Assembly: GCA_020744425.1 (NCBI GenBank)
Contig: JAGMUV010000058.1
Location: forward strand, 48,491 to 112,490
From: Dactylonectria macrodidyma
Lineage: Eukaryota; Ascomycota; Sordariomycetes; Hypocreales; Nectriaceae
Reading direction: 5' to 3'
DNA length: 64,000 nt
Part shown: positions 42,908 through 53,564 of the stretch, in pieces
How the letters are laid out: the number at the start of each line of letters is the position of its first letter
How positions within the stretch are numbered: position 1 is the first letter of the stretch
Notes under the pieces: generated by a model
The model's database searches: none
Told to the model about the DNA's origin: nothing
The model's input: only the letters and a program-made list of their open reading frames with translations
Position numbers and translations under genes: made by a program

Positions 42908-42920
42908 CGGGCCGGTAGCA
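42908..42920 (+). promoter_or_regulatory. Cluster motif CGGSCCGGTAGCR, GH106 promoter
   Basis: Exact match (CGGGCCGGTAGCA), about 290 bp before the GH106 ATG at 43210. Confidence 0.55.
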
Positions 42921-42991
42921 CACTATTAGTGTGGGACGATATTGTAACATGACCAGGGCCTTCGGTGCGCCACCGTGACTCCAGAGTCCTG

Positions 42992-42999
42992 CGCTACCG
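42992..42999 (-). promoter_or_regulatory. Half-site CGGTAGCR, GH106 promoter
   Basis: Reverse-strand CGGTAGCG about 211 bp before the GH106 ATG. Confidence 0.35.
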
Positions 43000-43209
43000 A
43001 GGGATCAATGGGCCGAGACTTAGCTCGCTGCATGTAGATGGATGGTCTGGAACAAAGATTACATCGTGCACCTCACTCGGCTCGACATGGACCATGGGGC
43101 TCACCGTAGGGCTAATATACCGCAGTTCCCTTTGCATGGGCATCGCCTGACTTTGGTTCGCCCTTCCGGACTCGTCAGATCTCTCTAGAGTGACCCAAGA
43201 CACTTAATT

Positions 43210-46200
43210 ATGGCGTGGCAACACCTAGTTCATGGCTTTTTCTTCCTGCTCCCCCTGTTTGCCATTCAGACTCAAGCGGCCAGCCGTGGGAGCTTCAGCA
43301 ACCCCGCAGCTTCTTCTCGTCCATTCTTTCGGTACTGGCTCCCCGACGCCAGTGTTGACCCGGACCTCATCGCCGAGGACGTTGCAAATGCTGGCAAGGT
43401 CGGCGCAGGCGGCGTTGAGTTTGTCCCATTCTACAACTATGGCGGCGAGATGGGAGGCTATCCTGAGGGGGCCGACTGGAGCAAGTACGGGTTTGGCACC
43501 CCCGCGTTTCAATCCATCTTCCGGCGCGCCCTGGAAGCCCATAGAGATAATGACATGGTGATGGACTTTGCCATTGGTCCCAACCAGGGCCAAGGCGTCC
43601 CGGCGAAGCCGCATGACAAGGGCCTACAGTGGGACTTGGTGAGCGGCCTCTAACTTATACGACTCAGATGAGAGCGGGACTGACATGATTTTGGGAGCAG
43701 GTCCCTTTCGCTGAACCAGTGCCATCGAAGAAAACGACCATTGACCTACCGGGATGGGGAGAAGGCGAACTCATCGCAGCCATCACAGCCTTGGTCACGG
43801 ATAAGACTAACAAGACGAGCATGCCTCCCCATCTACAACTGACTATTCGAGAGGGATCCCTCCAGGTCGTCACCGCCAAGGTCAACAAACAGGGGAAGCT
43901 CCCGGTGGCTGCTGAGGAGTTACCCACGTCGCAGGAGCGCTGGGTATTCGCTTTCTACCAGCGAAGAACACTCGCCAAAAACGTCGTCTTCCCAGCCAGA
44001 TCAGCCAACACCATTTTCGACAACGGCTCCTTTACGGTAGATCACTTCAGTGCGCGCGGTGCCCAAACCGTCATAGACTTCTGGGAAAAGCACATCCTCC
44101 TCGACGGCGTTGATGAGTTACTCTCTCAGGTCGGAAACTACGGTAAGCCTGGAGACACTCCCTACGCCCCCCGTTGGTCTGCGGAGAACCTGACACACTT
44201 ATTTCAAGGATGGGAGGACAGCCTGGAAATCCAGTCCAACATCTCCTGGACACCTCGACTCCCCAAGCGGTTCAAGGCTCAGCACGGCTACGACGTCTTT
44301 GCTTACCTGCCCTTAATCATGTGGGCCAACAACAACATCAACATACAGAATGAAATCCCCGGGACGATTAGGGCTATCCTCGACTCCGAAACAGAGGGAT
44401 CTGGATACATCGGCGACTACCGAGCCACGCTCCAAAAGTGCTATCAAGAATACATCGGCACTCTGTCCGAGTGGACAAACCGCCGTCTGGGCCGCCTAAT
44501 GTCCGTCCAGGTATCCTACAACATGCCGATGGACGCCGCCGCCAGCGTTCCCTATGTCGATGTCCCCGAGTGCGAGAGCCTTCAATGGAGGGACAACATT
44601 GACGGGTACCGCCAGTTCTCGGGTGCTGCAGCCCTTGCGGGACAACGAGTCGTCTCCAACGAGATGGGCGGCGAGTTCCTCAACGCCTTCAAGCATACCA
44701 TCCCAGGCCTGCTCGCATCCATCAACCGCGCGTTTGCCGGTGGCGTGAACCGGGTGGTCATCCACGGCCAGACGTACGCCCATAACTACTACAATACTAC
44801 CTGGCCAGGATACACGGCGTGGCAGTATGTCGTCTCGGAGCCCTATTCAGACAAGTTCCCATCATGGGAAAGGGGGCTCAATGAGGCTTTGGAGTATGCC
44901 GCCAGGACACAGCACGTCTTACAGAGTGGCCGAGCGGTTGTAGACATTGCGCTGTACAACAAGGTTTCTGCTTCGGACCCCAACTTCAACTCGTTTCGTG
45001 ACTCGAGTGACCTACTTGATGCAGGTATGTAGTTCTGCAACTTGACCCCAACCAGAGCAACCACTGATGTGTCTTACTCAAGGCTACTCATATAGGTACT
45101 TGACACCCCACAACTTTGATCTGTCCAAGGCCAGGGTAGAAAATGGGCAGCTGGGTCCGGATTCAGCATCCTTCAAAGCCCTGGTGGTCACATCCGAGCA
45201 TAATAAGATGACGCTCGATGGGGCGAAGCGACTCGTTCAGTTTGCCCAGTCCGGTCTGCCCATTGTCTTTGAGGGTAACCCAAAATATTACGCTGCAGGC
45301 AATGGAAGCTCCCATGACCTCGCCCATGCCATGGGCCTCTTATTTGCGTCGCCCCATGTCTACCGCTGCGGCATAGGCAAGTCAACTGCAGCTCTCGCGC
45401 GTATTGGGATCACCCCTCGCGTGGCTACAAAGCTCAACAGCACCGTGCATACCACTTGGCGCAGTAATTACCAGGAGGGTATCAACTATCTGTTCTTGTT
45501 CGCTGACAAGCACTCTTCCTCCGGATACATCGAGGTGAAATCGGGCGCCTTTGCCTACACCTTTGATGCGTGGTCGGGCCTCATAAGGCCATTGCTTCAT
45601 TACTCCACGAGCAAAGATCGCGGTGTGCTAAGGATTCCTATTAATCTAGAGGCTGGGCAAACCATCATATTTGGTTTCTCCAAGAAACAGCTCAAGGGTA
45701 TTGACATGCCGAAGTTCTCCATTACAGAACTGCCTTCGACCGTGCTAGGGTCAGAGTTTTCCGGACGTGGGGGGCTAGTCTTGCACGTCCCGTACCAGCC
45801 CCCATCACAGCCACCCCAGTCAGTGGCCCTTTCGACCGGTCGTAGCCAGGTGGTGAAGACGTCCTCTGGCGGAGTGAGACCGCCATTTGATCTCAAGGCG
45901 TGGACCTTGCGAGCAGAGCACTGGGGGGCTCCCCGAGATATCACCGACGCTAATGTCCTAGCCGTCAAGAGAAACACGACACACAAGCTCCATGGACCGC
46001 TGTCCGGATGGACCAAGGACCCGAAGCTTGCCAATGTATCCGGAATTGGCTATTATGAGACATCGTTCGAGTGGACGGGTGACAGGAAACGCCACGGCGC
46101 TTATCTCAACCTTCCTCGCGTCCTTCACGCCATACAGGTTGTCATCAACGGACAAAAGACCTTACCCGTCGATTGCTACAAACCTGTTGTCGACATTGGG

Positions 46201-46431
46201 CCGTTCCTACACACCGGTGAAAACATAGTGACGCTGGTTGTGCCCACCACAATGTGGAATTACCTCCGGAGCCTGGGGAGCGAGATTTTGAGCTCCGGTG
46301 CGCCACCTTTGGTTGTTTACGGGACTCATGGCCCTCCGAGAGTGCTCCCGGCGCCAGAGGCGTCCGAAAATGGTCTTGTAGGCCCTGTGTTTGTTATGCC
46401 ATACGAGAGGGTTGTTGTGAATACGGTTTGA
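43210..46431 (+). CDS. Secreted GH106-like alpha-L-rhamnosidase family protein
   Basis: Three exons (43210-43638, 43701-45024, 45083-46431) give 1033 residues. The signal peptide is MAWQHLVHGFFFLLPLFAIQ. The fold-characteristic start follows: FRYWLPDASVDPDLIAEDV, GAGGVEFVPFYNYGG and DFAIGPNQGQGVPA. It ends in a jelly-roll-like domain with SGIGYYETSFEW, YLNLPRVLHAIQVVINGQ and IGPFLHTGENIVTLVVPT. Long fungal secreted proteins of this layout fall in the GH106 rhamnosidase superfamily; assignment is from remembered family features. The probable substrate is an alpha-rhamnoside on a pectin side chain or a plant glycoside. Three copies of the cluster motif core lie upstream, one of them full length. 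Confidence 0.75.
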
Positions 46432-47300
46432 CCTGTGTGTAGCTGGCGCTAAGAGGTACAGCGTTGAGTTTTCGTTAACGGTTGTCTTTGGAGTGCAATA
46501 GCTCATTGGAGCGCGATGTTTGTAGACAGCCATTGATCTGCCTAGGCATTTTAAAAGGAGACCGACCAGGTATTTGTCTTGCCTAGCCCTGAGTCTAGGA
46601 GGGAGTGCTCCCTCGTCAACATCACTACACACCAGCCTCTCCGCGTCGAGTCATCCTTGTCATGCTTATCTTGCAGTAAAGTGTGTCTAGTCGGATTTAA
46701 ATAACTCTAAGCCCCTTTTCTTTCTTTGCACCATGCATGTGATGATGATGGGATGCCGAGGATAGACAGAGCTAGAAAAACATACCTGGGTCCATTCGTG
46801 CTTCGCCCTCGTACGTGCAGCTTCGCCCAGTTGCAGCTTGAGTGCGGCCCTGTGGTCCAAATTGATAAAACTCTGGAAATATTGGTTCTGTAGTATATTT
46901 TTCCCCTTTCCTTTTTTTGCGTGAACGAAGCGTATGCAAGGCGATGTTCTGATATGCCGCGTTACAGGTGCATGGGATATTAGCAAAAACTTAATCAAGA
47001 TAGCTCCAGATTTGTCTGCGGTGTCATCCGATTCTATTTCCTATATCGACATTTTAAATTGAACCGAAAGAATCGAGATTGGACTCGAACCCACATCCCC
47101 GGACTCTTGAAACGAATTGAATGATGACTTGTTTTTAAACGCTTCCTACAGCGTGGTCTCAACTGACCAAACACGCCCAAACCCACACTCACCAGCTCCT
47201 GGTCCCCGTGTTACGGTAACAGCGTCCCTCTCTGAAACCCGCTGGTTCATGCAATGGGATTAAACGACGTGTCTTTCCTTCTGATCTCAATAGTGTCAGA
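46432..47300. other. Convergent intergenic region
   Basis: About 870 bp between the 3' ends of the GH106 and tannase genes. A degenerate tRNA-like patch at 47060-47180 (minus) is discussed among rejected items. Confidence 0.45.
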
Positions 47301-48911
47301 CTAAACCTCTGCAGCAAAGTGCTTGGCGCAGGTGTAACTGCTAGCCTTCGTGTCATCGCCCTTGCCATCGTAACGTGCAACGAGAGGGTATGGGCAGATG
47401 ATTCTCTCAGCGGGGGTGCCAGAAAAAGGCCTCGTCTTGCCGTGAAGCTTCTCTGGCGCCTTGCCCTTCTCAACCCACTGGACTAGAGAGTCGAGGGCAT
47501 CACCGGGAAAAGCGCCATTTCCACCAAAGCAGTGGCTTATGCCAGCAGGGAAAAAGACCCTGTAGAACTCATTGACAAGCTGGTTCCCACCCATTTTTGC
47601 CTCAATCGCCTTGCGGTACTTGATTGTGTTGTCCTTGGGGATGATGTCGTCGGCAAGACCGTGCCAGGTCAGAAGCTTGCCGCCCTGGTCACGGAAGGCG
47701 GAAAGGTCTGCGTTGGTAGTGCCAATGACGCTATCATATTCGGCCACGGACATCTTCATGAACTTGGCAAATTGCTCGAGCGTCTTGTAGTTGCTCTTGT
47801 CAAAAGACGGGTTCTTGTTGACCATGATCGAGACCCACCTGTTCCACAGCTCGGAAAAATTACGATCCACGGGAGCGACGGAGCTGAAGTTCATGCCCCA
47901 GGAGTAGGGCTGCCATAGCTGCGTCCCACTGGGCGATTTAGCACCTCCCATGATTACCTTCACGACTTCGGCATCTTTGCTGGAGATGGCGGTGAGCCCA
48001 GGCTTGCAGTCGACGGTCTGACCGACGATATCGAAGGGTTTGAAGTGGCAGCTGTCGGGGTTGGAGATGATGTCGTCCTTGACCCCATCGATTCCGTCAC
48101 AGGCCTTTACAGCAGCTCGGTAGAAGGCGTTGAAGACGCAGGTCGAGACCGTGTGGTTGAGCCTCCGCATGGTAAATTCACCCCACCCTGCACCAACGAG
48201 AAGCCTCGATATATCGATAGCAGGAGCGTTAGCCAGAATCCCGTCAAAGTCGCCGGGGTATTTCTGCGCCAGCATGTAACCCTGACGGCCACCTTGAGAG
48301 CATCCGTGCCAGTAGGAGTGGCTAGGGGCCCTTCCATAGAAGCTCTTTGCAACGGCCTTACCAATGACAGCAAGCTCGTGGAGACTCTTGGAGGCAAAAT
48401 TGGTAAGACGATTCATATTAATCTGGCCTGGGGACGTGATCATGTCTGGCAATAGGAAGCCCCCAGCGTCGGAAATGTTCCCGCCGTCGGTGATGCCTCC
48501 GGCGAAGCCATTCTTGACGGAAAGGCCGAGTCCCTGGACGCCACGGTGACCGGCAATGTATCCGCCACCTCCTGTGGCCAGGAAGCGGTTGTTCCAGCCC
48601 TTTAGAGGAAGCCAGATCTGGAAGCCAGTCCTGTCACCCATTCCGGGGTGTGTAAGCGTCACCTCGACGTTGCATATGTCTAGGCCATCCATGAAATCGA
48701 TCTTGGGGATGGATTCGTCGACGTAGATGCCGCTGACATTGTACTGCTCCTGTGCGGAGAAGGACACGATGCTGGCGCCAGGCACTTTGGGGGGTTGGAT
48801 TCCTTTGCAAGCGATGGGTTTCGCGTCGTAAGAGACAGTAGCAGCATGAGCTAAGCCGGCACCCATAAGGAGGGTCGCAAGAAGAGTTGAGAGAGTCATT
48901 ATCACCAACAA
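47301..48911 (-). CDS. Secreted tannase/feruloyl esterase
   Basis: An intronless 536-aa gene. Two in-frame starts (48911 and 48899) each leave a signal peptide ending near GLAHAA. The family's CS-D-HC arrangement is clear: GCSQGG (nucleophile Ser beside Cys, about residue 205), WHGLADD (Asp, about 420) and GISHCFGG (His beside Cys, about 460), in which the two cysteines pair to hold the catalytic site. The lid-bearing middle domain has several cysteine and calcium-site-like segments (ACDGIDGVKDDIISNPDSC). It would hydrolyse feruloyl, coumaroyl or galloyl esters outside the cell; the exact acyl group cannot be told. The cluster motif lies about 500 bp upstream. Confidence 0.93.
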   Translation of the reverse strand: MLVIMTLSTLLATLLMGAGLAHAATVSYDAKPIACKGIQPPKVPGASIVSFSAQEQYNVSGIYVDESIPKIDFMDGLDICNVEVTLTHPGMGDRTGFQIWLPLKGWNNRFLATGGGGYIAGHRGVQGLGLSVKNGFAGGITDGGNISDAGGFLLPDMITSPGQINMNRLTNFASKSLHELAVIGKAVAKSFYGRAPSHSYWHGCSQGGRQGYMLAQKYPGDFDGILANAPAIDISRLLVGAGWGEFTMRRLNHTVSTCVFNAFYRAAVKACDGIDGVKDDIISNPDSCHFKPFDIVGQTVDCKPGLTAISSKDAEVVKVIMGGAKSPSGTQLWQPYSWGMNFSSVAPVDRNFSELWNRWVSIMVNKNPSFDKSNYKTLEQFAKFMKMSVAEYDSVIGTTNADLSAFRDQGGKLLTWHGLADDIIPKDNTIKYRKAIEAKMGGNQLVNEFYRVFFPAGISHCFGGNGAFPGDALDSLVQWVEKGKAPEKLHGKTRPFSGTPAERIICPYPLVARYDGKGDDTKASSYTCAKHFAAEV

Positions 48912-50278
48912 GATGATACCTCAGCCGTGGGGGAAAAAAGCCCTAGGGGGGAGGGGGATGATAGGAGGTGACAGTGTAAGGGTGAGATGACAACTGTTTC
49001 TTCGGGTGACGGTTTCTTGACCCAGGTATTAATACTTTTCTGAACTTCACCTTTTTCGTTCTCGAAGTGTTTGCGATAGACAGTTCCCACTCTCTTGATC
49101 GGCATATTAGCCACGCGCTCCCGGATAATTTCGTTAACGCCTCTCGCTCAATGATATGCCACGTTTCCTAGATCTAGAAGCCCAAATGCGGGCTAGATTT
49201 CCCCGGTTTGTCATCGATCTACGAGCTATTCTAGAAGCTCGCATACTCTTCCGTGAGATGAGGTGTCATCTGGCATGGCCCACGCGCCGCGGATCATTCC
49301 ACCCCTATCCATGCTCCGGGGTCTTTTCAGACGAAGCGGATGCTACCCTGGCGGCGGATCTGCGCACTGGCCTCCACCCACACTCAACGACGGAACATAC
49401 GGTGAAAGGACGCTACCGGGCCGATAGAAACAAACCAATGTTGTGTGAATCCGGGTCCAACAAGCTTGTCGCATTGTAATTGTCCGGGATTCTGAAGTGC
49501 TCAGTCTCTCGGCTCAAGGATGAGTCCATCCTCGCTGCGCCACCGCCCAACCCCACGGCGTTCTGCACTACGCTCAAGCGTGAACCCCAGACCCTTGGCA
49601 ATGGTGATGCTCTCTTCTCTGGCATGGGGAAGCAGGCTAGCCATGTGAACATTTGCCCACTTTCACCGAGTTGTCAAGTAAAGTCGGCTGTGCTCTACAA
49701 TGCCATCCACTGGACCAGGCAGGGTAGTGTGATTCTCAACATCGACCTCAGGGCGGCGCCGTCATCCACTTGGCTGGCTATTCTCGGAACTTGCTGGTCT
49801 CGAGGGACAACCGCTTCCGGAGAAACATTCGGGCCATGTTCAACACCATACAGACCGCCTGTAAGTTGATGGTTTCTGATGCCCGATACCGAAAACAATA
49901 TCCACACCGCCGCTTCCGATTGAGTCAAGAATGCCCAGACCTCGATCTATCCGAGATAATGTTGAAATATCAACAGCTTCTGTACATACCACCTACTCTC
50001 CTCTATGGTCTCAGTTGCCCATTTCATCTTCTAACCCTTTCCCAGTACTTTTGAAAGGTTGTTCTGCTATTTCATTGGTAAGGTGTTGGTTCCGAGATCG
50101 AAACAGTATATCGAGTAGTGGACATTTTATTTATTCATTCGAGTCCTCCATCGATACGTAACACATGTAGAACGGAGTATAAATCCACGAGTCGATGTCC
50201 ATGACATTCTATGGCTTACTTGGTCCACATATAATTCTGCACATGCTCCTCACGAACCCAGATATCTCGCTGTCCACC
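48912..50278. other. Intergenic, upstream of tannase
   Basis: About 1.37 kb between the tannase start and the 3' end of the second GH3 gene. The only feature seen is the cluster motif at 49411-49423. Confidence 0.5.
49411..49423 (-). promoter_or_regulatory. Cluster motif CGGSCCGGTAGCR, tannase upstream region
   Basis: Exact match on the minus strand (CGGCCCGGTAGCG), about 500 bp before the tannase start. Confidence 0.5.
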
Positions 50279-52534
50279 TTACAGATTAGCCCTTAAGTTC
50301 GCATACCGGCAAACCAGACTTTTATCATCTCCGGCGTATTGCCCAACCTGGAACGTGATGGAACGGGCGTCAGCCACAAAGTCTCCATCCACCCATCGAC
50401 GGAATGGTGACAATGAAACTGGGATTTCCACCTCCCTTGTCTCACCAGCGCCAATATGCTGGGTCTTGAATCCCGCAAGGAGGCGATTTGGGAAGTCATG
50501 CGGCCCAGGGCCAAATTCTGGGCAGCCATATACTTGTAACACGCACCATCCCGATCTGTCGCCCGTATTCTTGGCAGCGGCGCGAATGATGATCCTTGAC
50601 TCGCCACCGGATCGAGTCTCGTGAAGCTCTGCGCTCAGCAACTCGAACTGCGTGTACGAGATGCCGTAGCCCAGGGGGTACGTGGCCTGGACCCCCATCC
50701 TGTCGAGCATCCGCTGGCCAAACCACTTGTCATATGTGATCTCGTTGACATCCGATTCAAACGCAGGTAGATGTGCCTCCGTCCGTGGCATGCTCCAGGG
50801 CAGACGTCCGCTGGGGTTAGACTTGCCAGTGAGCACATCGGCAAGGGCGCGTCCGTTCTCGCAGCCGTTGTACCAACAGACAAGGAGCGAAGGCACGCTC
50901 TGATACCATTCCTCAGCGATGACTGCCCCTGCGGTGATGATCGACACGATAGTGCGTGGGTTCGCCGCTGACACAGCGCGGATCAGGCGTACGTCTTGCG
51001 GTCGGAGGCGGACGCTCATACGGTCGCCGCCAGTTGGACGGCTGGCAAAGTCATCCTCAGGCCGGATTGTGGCCTCTGTTTTAGCACTTTTCAGCACATC
51101 GGGGTCTCGAGCTCGATCCCTGCCGGCCTGGACAATCTGGGCCTCAGGCGAATCGTCTGGCTTCTGCAGCAAGGCCAACGCTCCAGCGTCATGAGCCGGC
51201 GAGGGCTTGAGGAACTCGCCCTCGTCGTTTCCGTCGTAGCCAACAATCACGATGGCCACGGTGGACTTCTTGGCAGCCTCTATGGCAGATTTCTCATCGT
51301 CAGATGCCGAGAGATGAAATGTGGTCTGTGGTAGCTGCTCCTTGATGCCCTGGAAGGGAGAAGTGACTATGGGGCAGTCGACCCACGAAGACGCGCGATC
51401 GCCAGTCAAGCCTGTGTCTGCGTGACGTCCGATAATAGCACAACTCGAGAGGTCAGTTGATAACGGCAGCAAGGGATGGCCACATTCAACTTCCTGGTTC
51501 TTGAGAAGGACAATGGCCCTCGTCGCCACTTCTCTGGCAAGATCGCGGTGCTCCCTGCTAAAGACGACATCCGCGGCGGGTTCAGTTGGCTGGCGAGTAG
51601 CGTAAAACTTGAGCTGTGTGCGGAGGATGCGCGTCGTGAGTCTGTCAATGTCCGACCACTTGAGCTCGCCCGACTCCAAGGCTGGTTTGAGCGACGCAGC
51701 ACGACGGTTCTGGAAAGGAGCTTCGATATCGAGGTCGGCCTTGACTGATTTGACGCCGTCCCGGAGGCCGAAGAGCCAATCGGTAATCGTGATGCCTCCG
51801 AATTTCCATTTTTCGCGTAGAATTTCTCGGATCAACGCCTCTGATTCACCCGCCCACTCGCCATTGACGGAGTTATAGGCCGTCATGATAGAGGAAGCAC
51901 CCCCATCAACGCAGTCTTTGAAATGAGGCAGATAGACTTCGTGAAGCGCTGCGTCGTCAATGCTGACATTGACTCGGAACCGAGACGTCTCGATTGAGTT
52001 GAGAGCATAATGTTTGACGCAGCTCATGACGTTCGTCTCGAGTCCCTGGACGTGGGCAACTCCAAATCGGCCCAACAACAATGGATCCTCCCCGTACGTT
52101 TCTTGTACGCGTCCCCAAGCTGGATGCCGGGGGAGGTTAATGCAGACGCTGCCCACGCAGTTGGCACCGTAAGTGCGCGCCTCAAGGCCTATGGCATGGC
52201 CAATTCTCTCCTCAAGCTGCGGGTCCCACGTTGCACCACGAGCCGTGCTACAAGGGAAGACGGTGGCCTTGTTGATATTCACGCCCCGGGGACCATCGCA
52301 GTATTGGATACCTGGAATCCCCAGGCGCTCAATGGCGCCATGGGGATATGGCTTCTTGGTATATACGTTGGTGAAGAGTTCCGACATTCCCTTCCAGAAG
52401 GAAGCGTCGCCGTGCAGCATGGCTAGCTTCTCGCCATCCGTGAGCTGGCTGATCAAGTCTTGGGCCAGGATGTTGACATCTCCGCCTTCTTGGATTCTGG
52501 AAACAGCATTGTGAAATTCCATTTTCTTACTCAT
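50279..52534 (-). CDS. Leaderless GH3 beta-glycosidase
   Basis: A 751-aa intronless gene starting at MSKKMEFHNAV; the frame is open upstream to 52687, but that extension lacks family similarity. GH3 landmarks: DLISQLTDGEKLAMLHG, IPGIQYCDGPRGVN, PRHPAWGRVQETYGEDP, SCVKHYALNSIE, the nucleophile Asp in GGITITDWLFGL, and a C-terminal fibronectin III-like domain. A segment of about 40 residues around 475-520 (EAQIVQAGRDRARDPDVLKSAKTEA) replaces the PA14-like insert of some relatives. There is no signal peptide, so it probably acts on imported glycosides, unlike the secreted GH3 at 29.9 kb. Confidence 0.88.
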   Translation of the reverse strand: MSKKMEFHNAVSRIQEGGDVNILAQDLISQLTDGEKLAMLHGDASFWKGMSELFTNVYTKKPYPHGAIERLGIPGIQYCDGPRGVNINKATVFPCSTARGATWDPQLEERIGHAIGLEARTYGANCVGSVCINLPRHPAWGRVQETYGEDPLLLGRFGVAHVQGLETNVMSCVKHYALNSIETSRFRVNVSIDDAALHEVYLPHFKDCVDGGASSIMTAYNSVNGEWAGESEALIREILREKWKFGGITITDWLFGLRDGVKSVKADLDIEAPFQNRRAASLKPALESGELKWSDIDRLTTRILRTQLKFYATRQPTEPAADVVFSREHRDLAREVATRAIVLLKNQEVECGHPLLPLSTDLSSCAIIGRHADTGLTGDRASSWVDCPIVTSPFQGIKEQLPQTTFHLSASDDEKSAIEAAKKSTVAIVIVGYDGNDEGEFLKPSPAHDAGALALLQKPDDSPEAQIVQAGRDRARDPDVLKSAKTEATIRPEDDFASRPTGGDRMSVRLRPQDVRLIRAVSAANPRTIVSIITAGAVIAEEWYQSVPSLLVCWYNGCENGRALADVLTGKSNPSGRLPWSMPRTEAHLPAFESDVNEITYDKWFGQRMLDRMGVQATYPLGYGISYTQFELLSAELHETRSGGESRIIIRAAAKNTGDRSGWCVLQVYGCPEFGPGPHDFPNRLLAGFKTQHIGAGETREVEIPVSLSPFRRWVDGDFVADARSITFQVGQYAGDDKSLVCRYANLRANL

Positions 52535-53564
52535 TTTGGCGGTCACGAGTAGCTGACGGATAGAGAAGTTCGGGGGGGAGGTGTGGAGGAGCAGAGGCAG
52601 AGACAGCGTTCTATAGTCACGTGTGTACGTTTGATCCTGAAGATAGATCAGGACCTTTATGGTTTTCAGAAAGACAAGAGTCAGCAAGTATTTGCCAGGA
52701 ACAAAACTCCAGCAACTTCATTGATAGGTATTCATCAACCACCTCTTGCATCTATTGGAAGTCGACGAGTGCTAAGCAGAGTCCCGTCATCCGGAATCCA
52801 CCTGCCAAGAACCGGCCCTGCCGGAAGCCTCGACCTCAGAGCCAGCGTGGATCCAGTCGGGCGAGAAATAACGTGAGATGTTTGCGTTCGAGCCAATCTT
52901 GAGTCTTACCGGGTGTGGGGCGTGACTGTTCACCATCAACCCGACCACCAACTACCCAGGAGCTAGACTAGGTAAGCAGACTTCGCTAGCGAGGCTGCTC
53001 CTGTCCTCACTGGAGAGGGGTGATACAATCTACATCTACATAGTACATATATCTGCCATTTTTAACTAATATATGAATAAATATTACCAAAGTAAGGCTA
53101 TTTAACTTGAAATTAAAAATTTAATAACTTATATTAAATATAGAATTATTAAAATGGTTAAGATTTTGACTTGATTTTATACTATTATAGCTTATACCAT
53201 TTGCATTCATTTTATGTTTTTTTTAGTTACTGTTGCCTTAGGCTTGGGTTTTGGCCCCATCATCCTGTTGTTCTTACTGTTTTATTTTTTTAAAAAACTG
53301 TTTGACCTCTGCCCCCCCTCCGGGTGTGTGCTGCCAAGGACCTTGACCTTAATATTCATTTTATTTGTTAAGTTCTTACAGTAATATTTTTAAAAGACAT
53401 TGTATTATTAACTCTGTCAAGTTAACTACTATTGGTGTCCCAGAATGAGACCCTGGTGCCCTCCATCAAATACCTACTTCAAAGAATGGACAATTTGACG
53501 GCATTCAACATGAACGAAGTGACAGTACCGTATTTCAAGTTGCCATCACGCAAGAAGGCCGGCA
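52535..53564. other. Intergenic region with AT-rich patch
   Basis: Normal composition to about 53030, then about 370 bp of AT-rich sequence containing a dispersed repeat. No gene was found. Confidence 0.5.
53225..53360 (-). repeat. Dispersed repeat, copy 2
   Basis: Inverted copy of 26065-26180. Both copies are edged by AT-rich DNA, which suggests a piece of a mobile element, but no ends were found. Confidence 0.65.

Noticed and set aside
47060..47180. tRNA-like patch on the minus strand (TGGGTTCGAGTCC B-box-like string and a short ACGCT/AGCGT stem)
   Set aside because: The T-stem does not pair properly and no matching 5' acceptor strand is present; it is at best a decayed tRNA or chance.
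52535..52687. N-terminal extension of the leaderless GH3 (start at 52687)
   Set aside because: The extension lacks a proper signal peptide and family similarity; MSKKMEF at 52534 directly precedes the conserved GH3 N-terminus.
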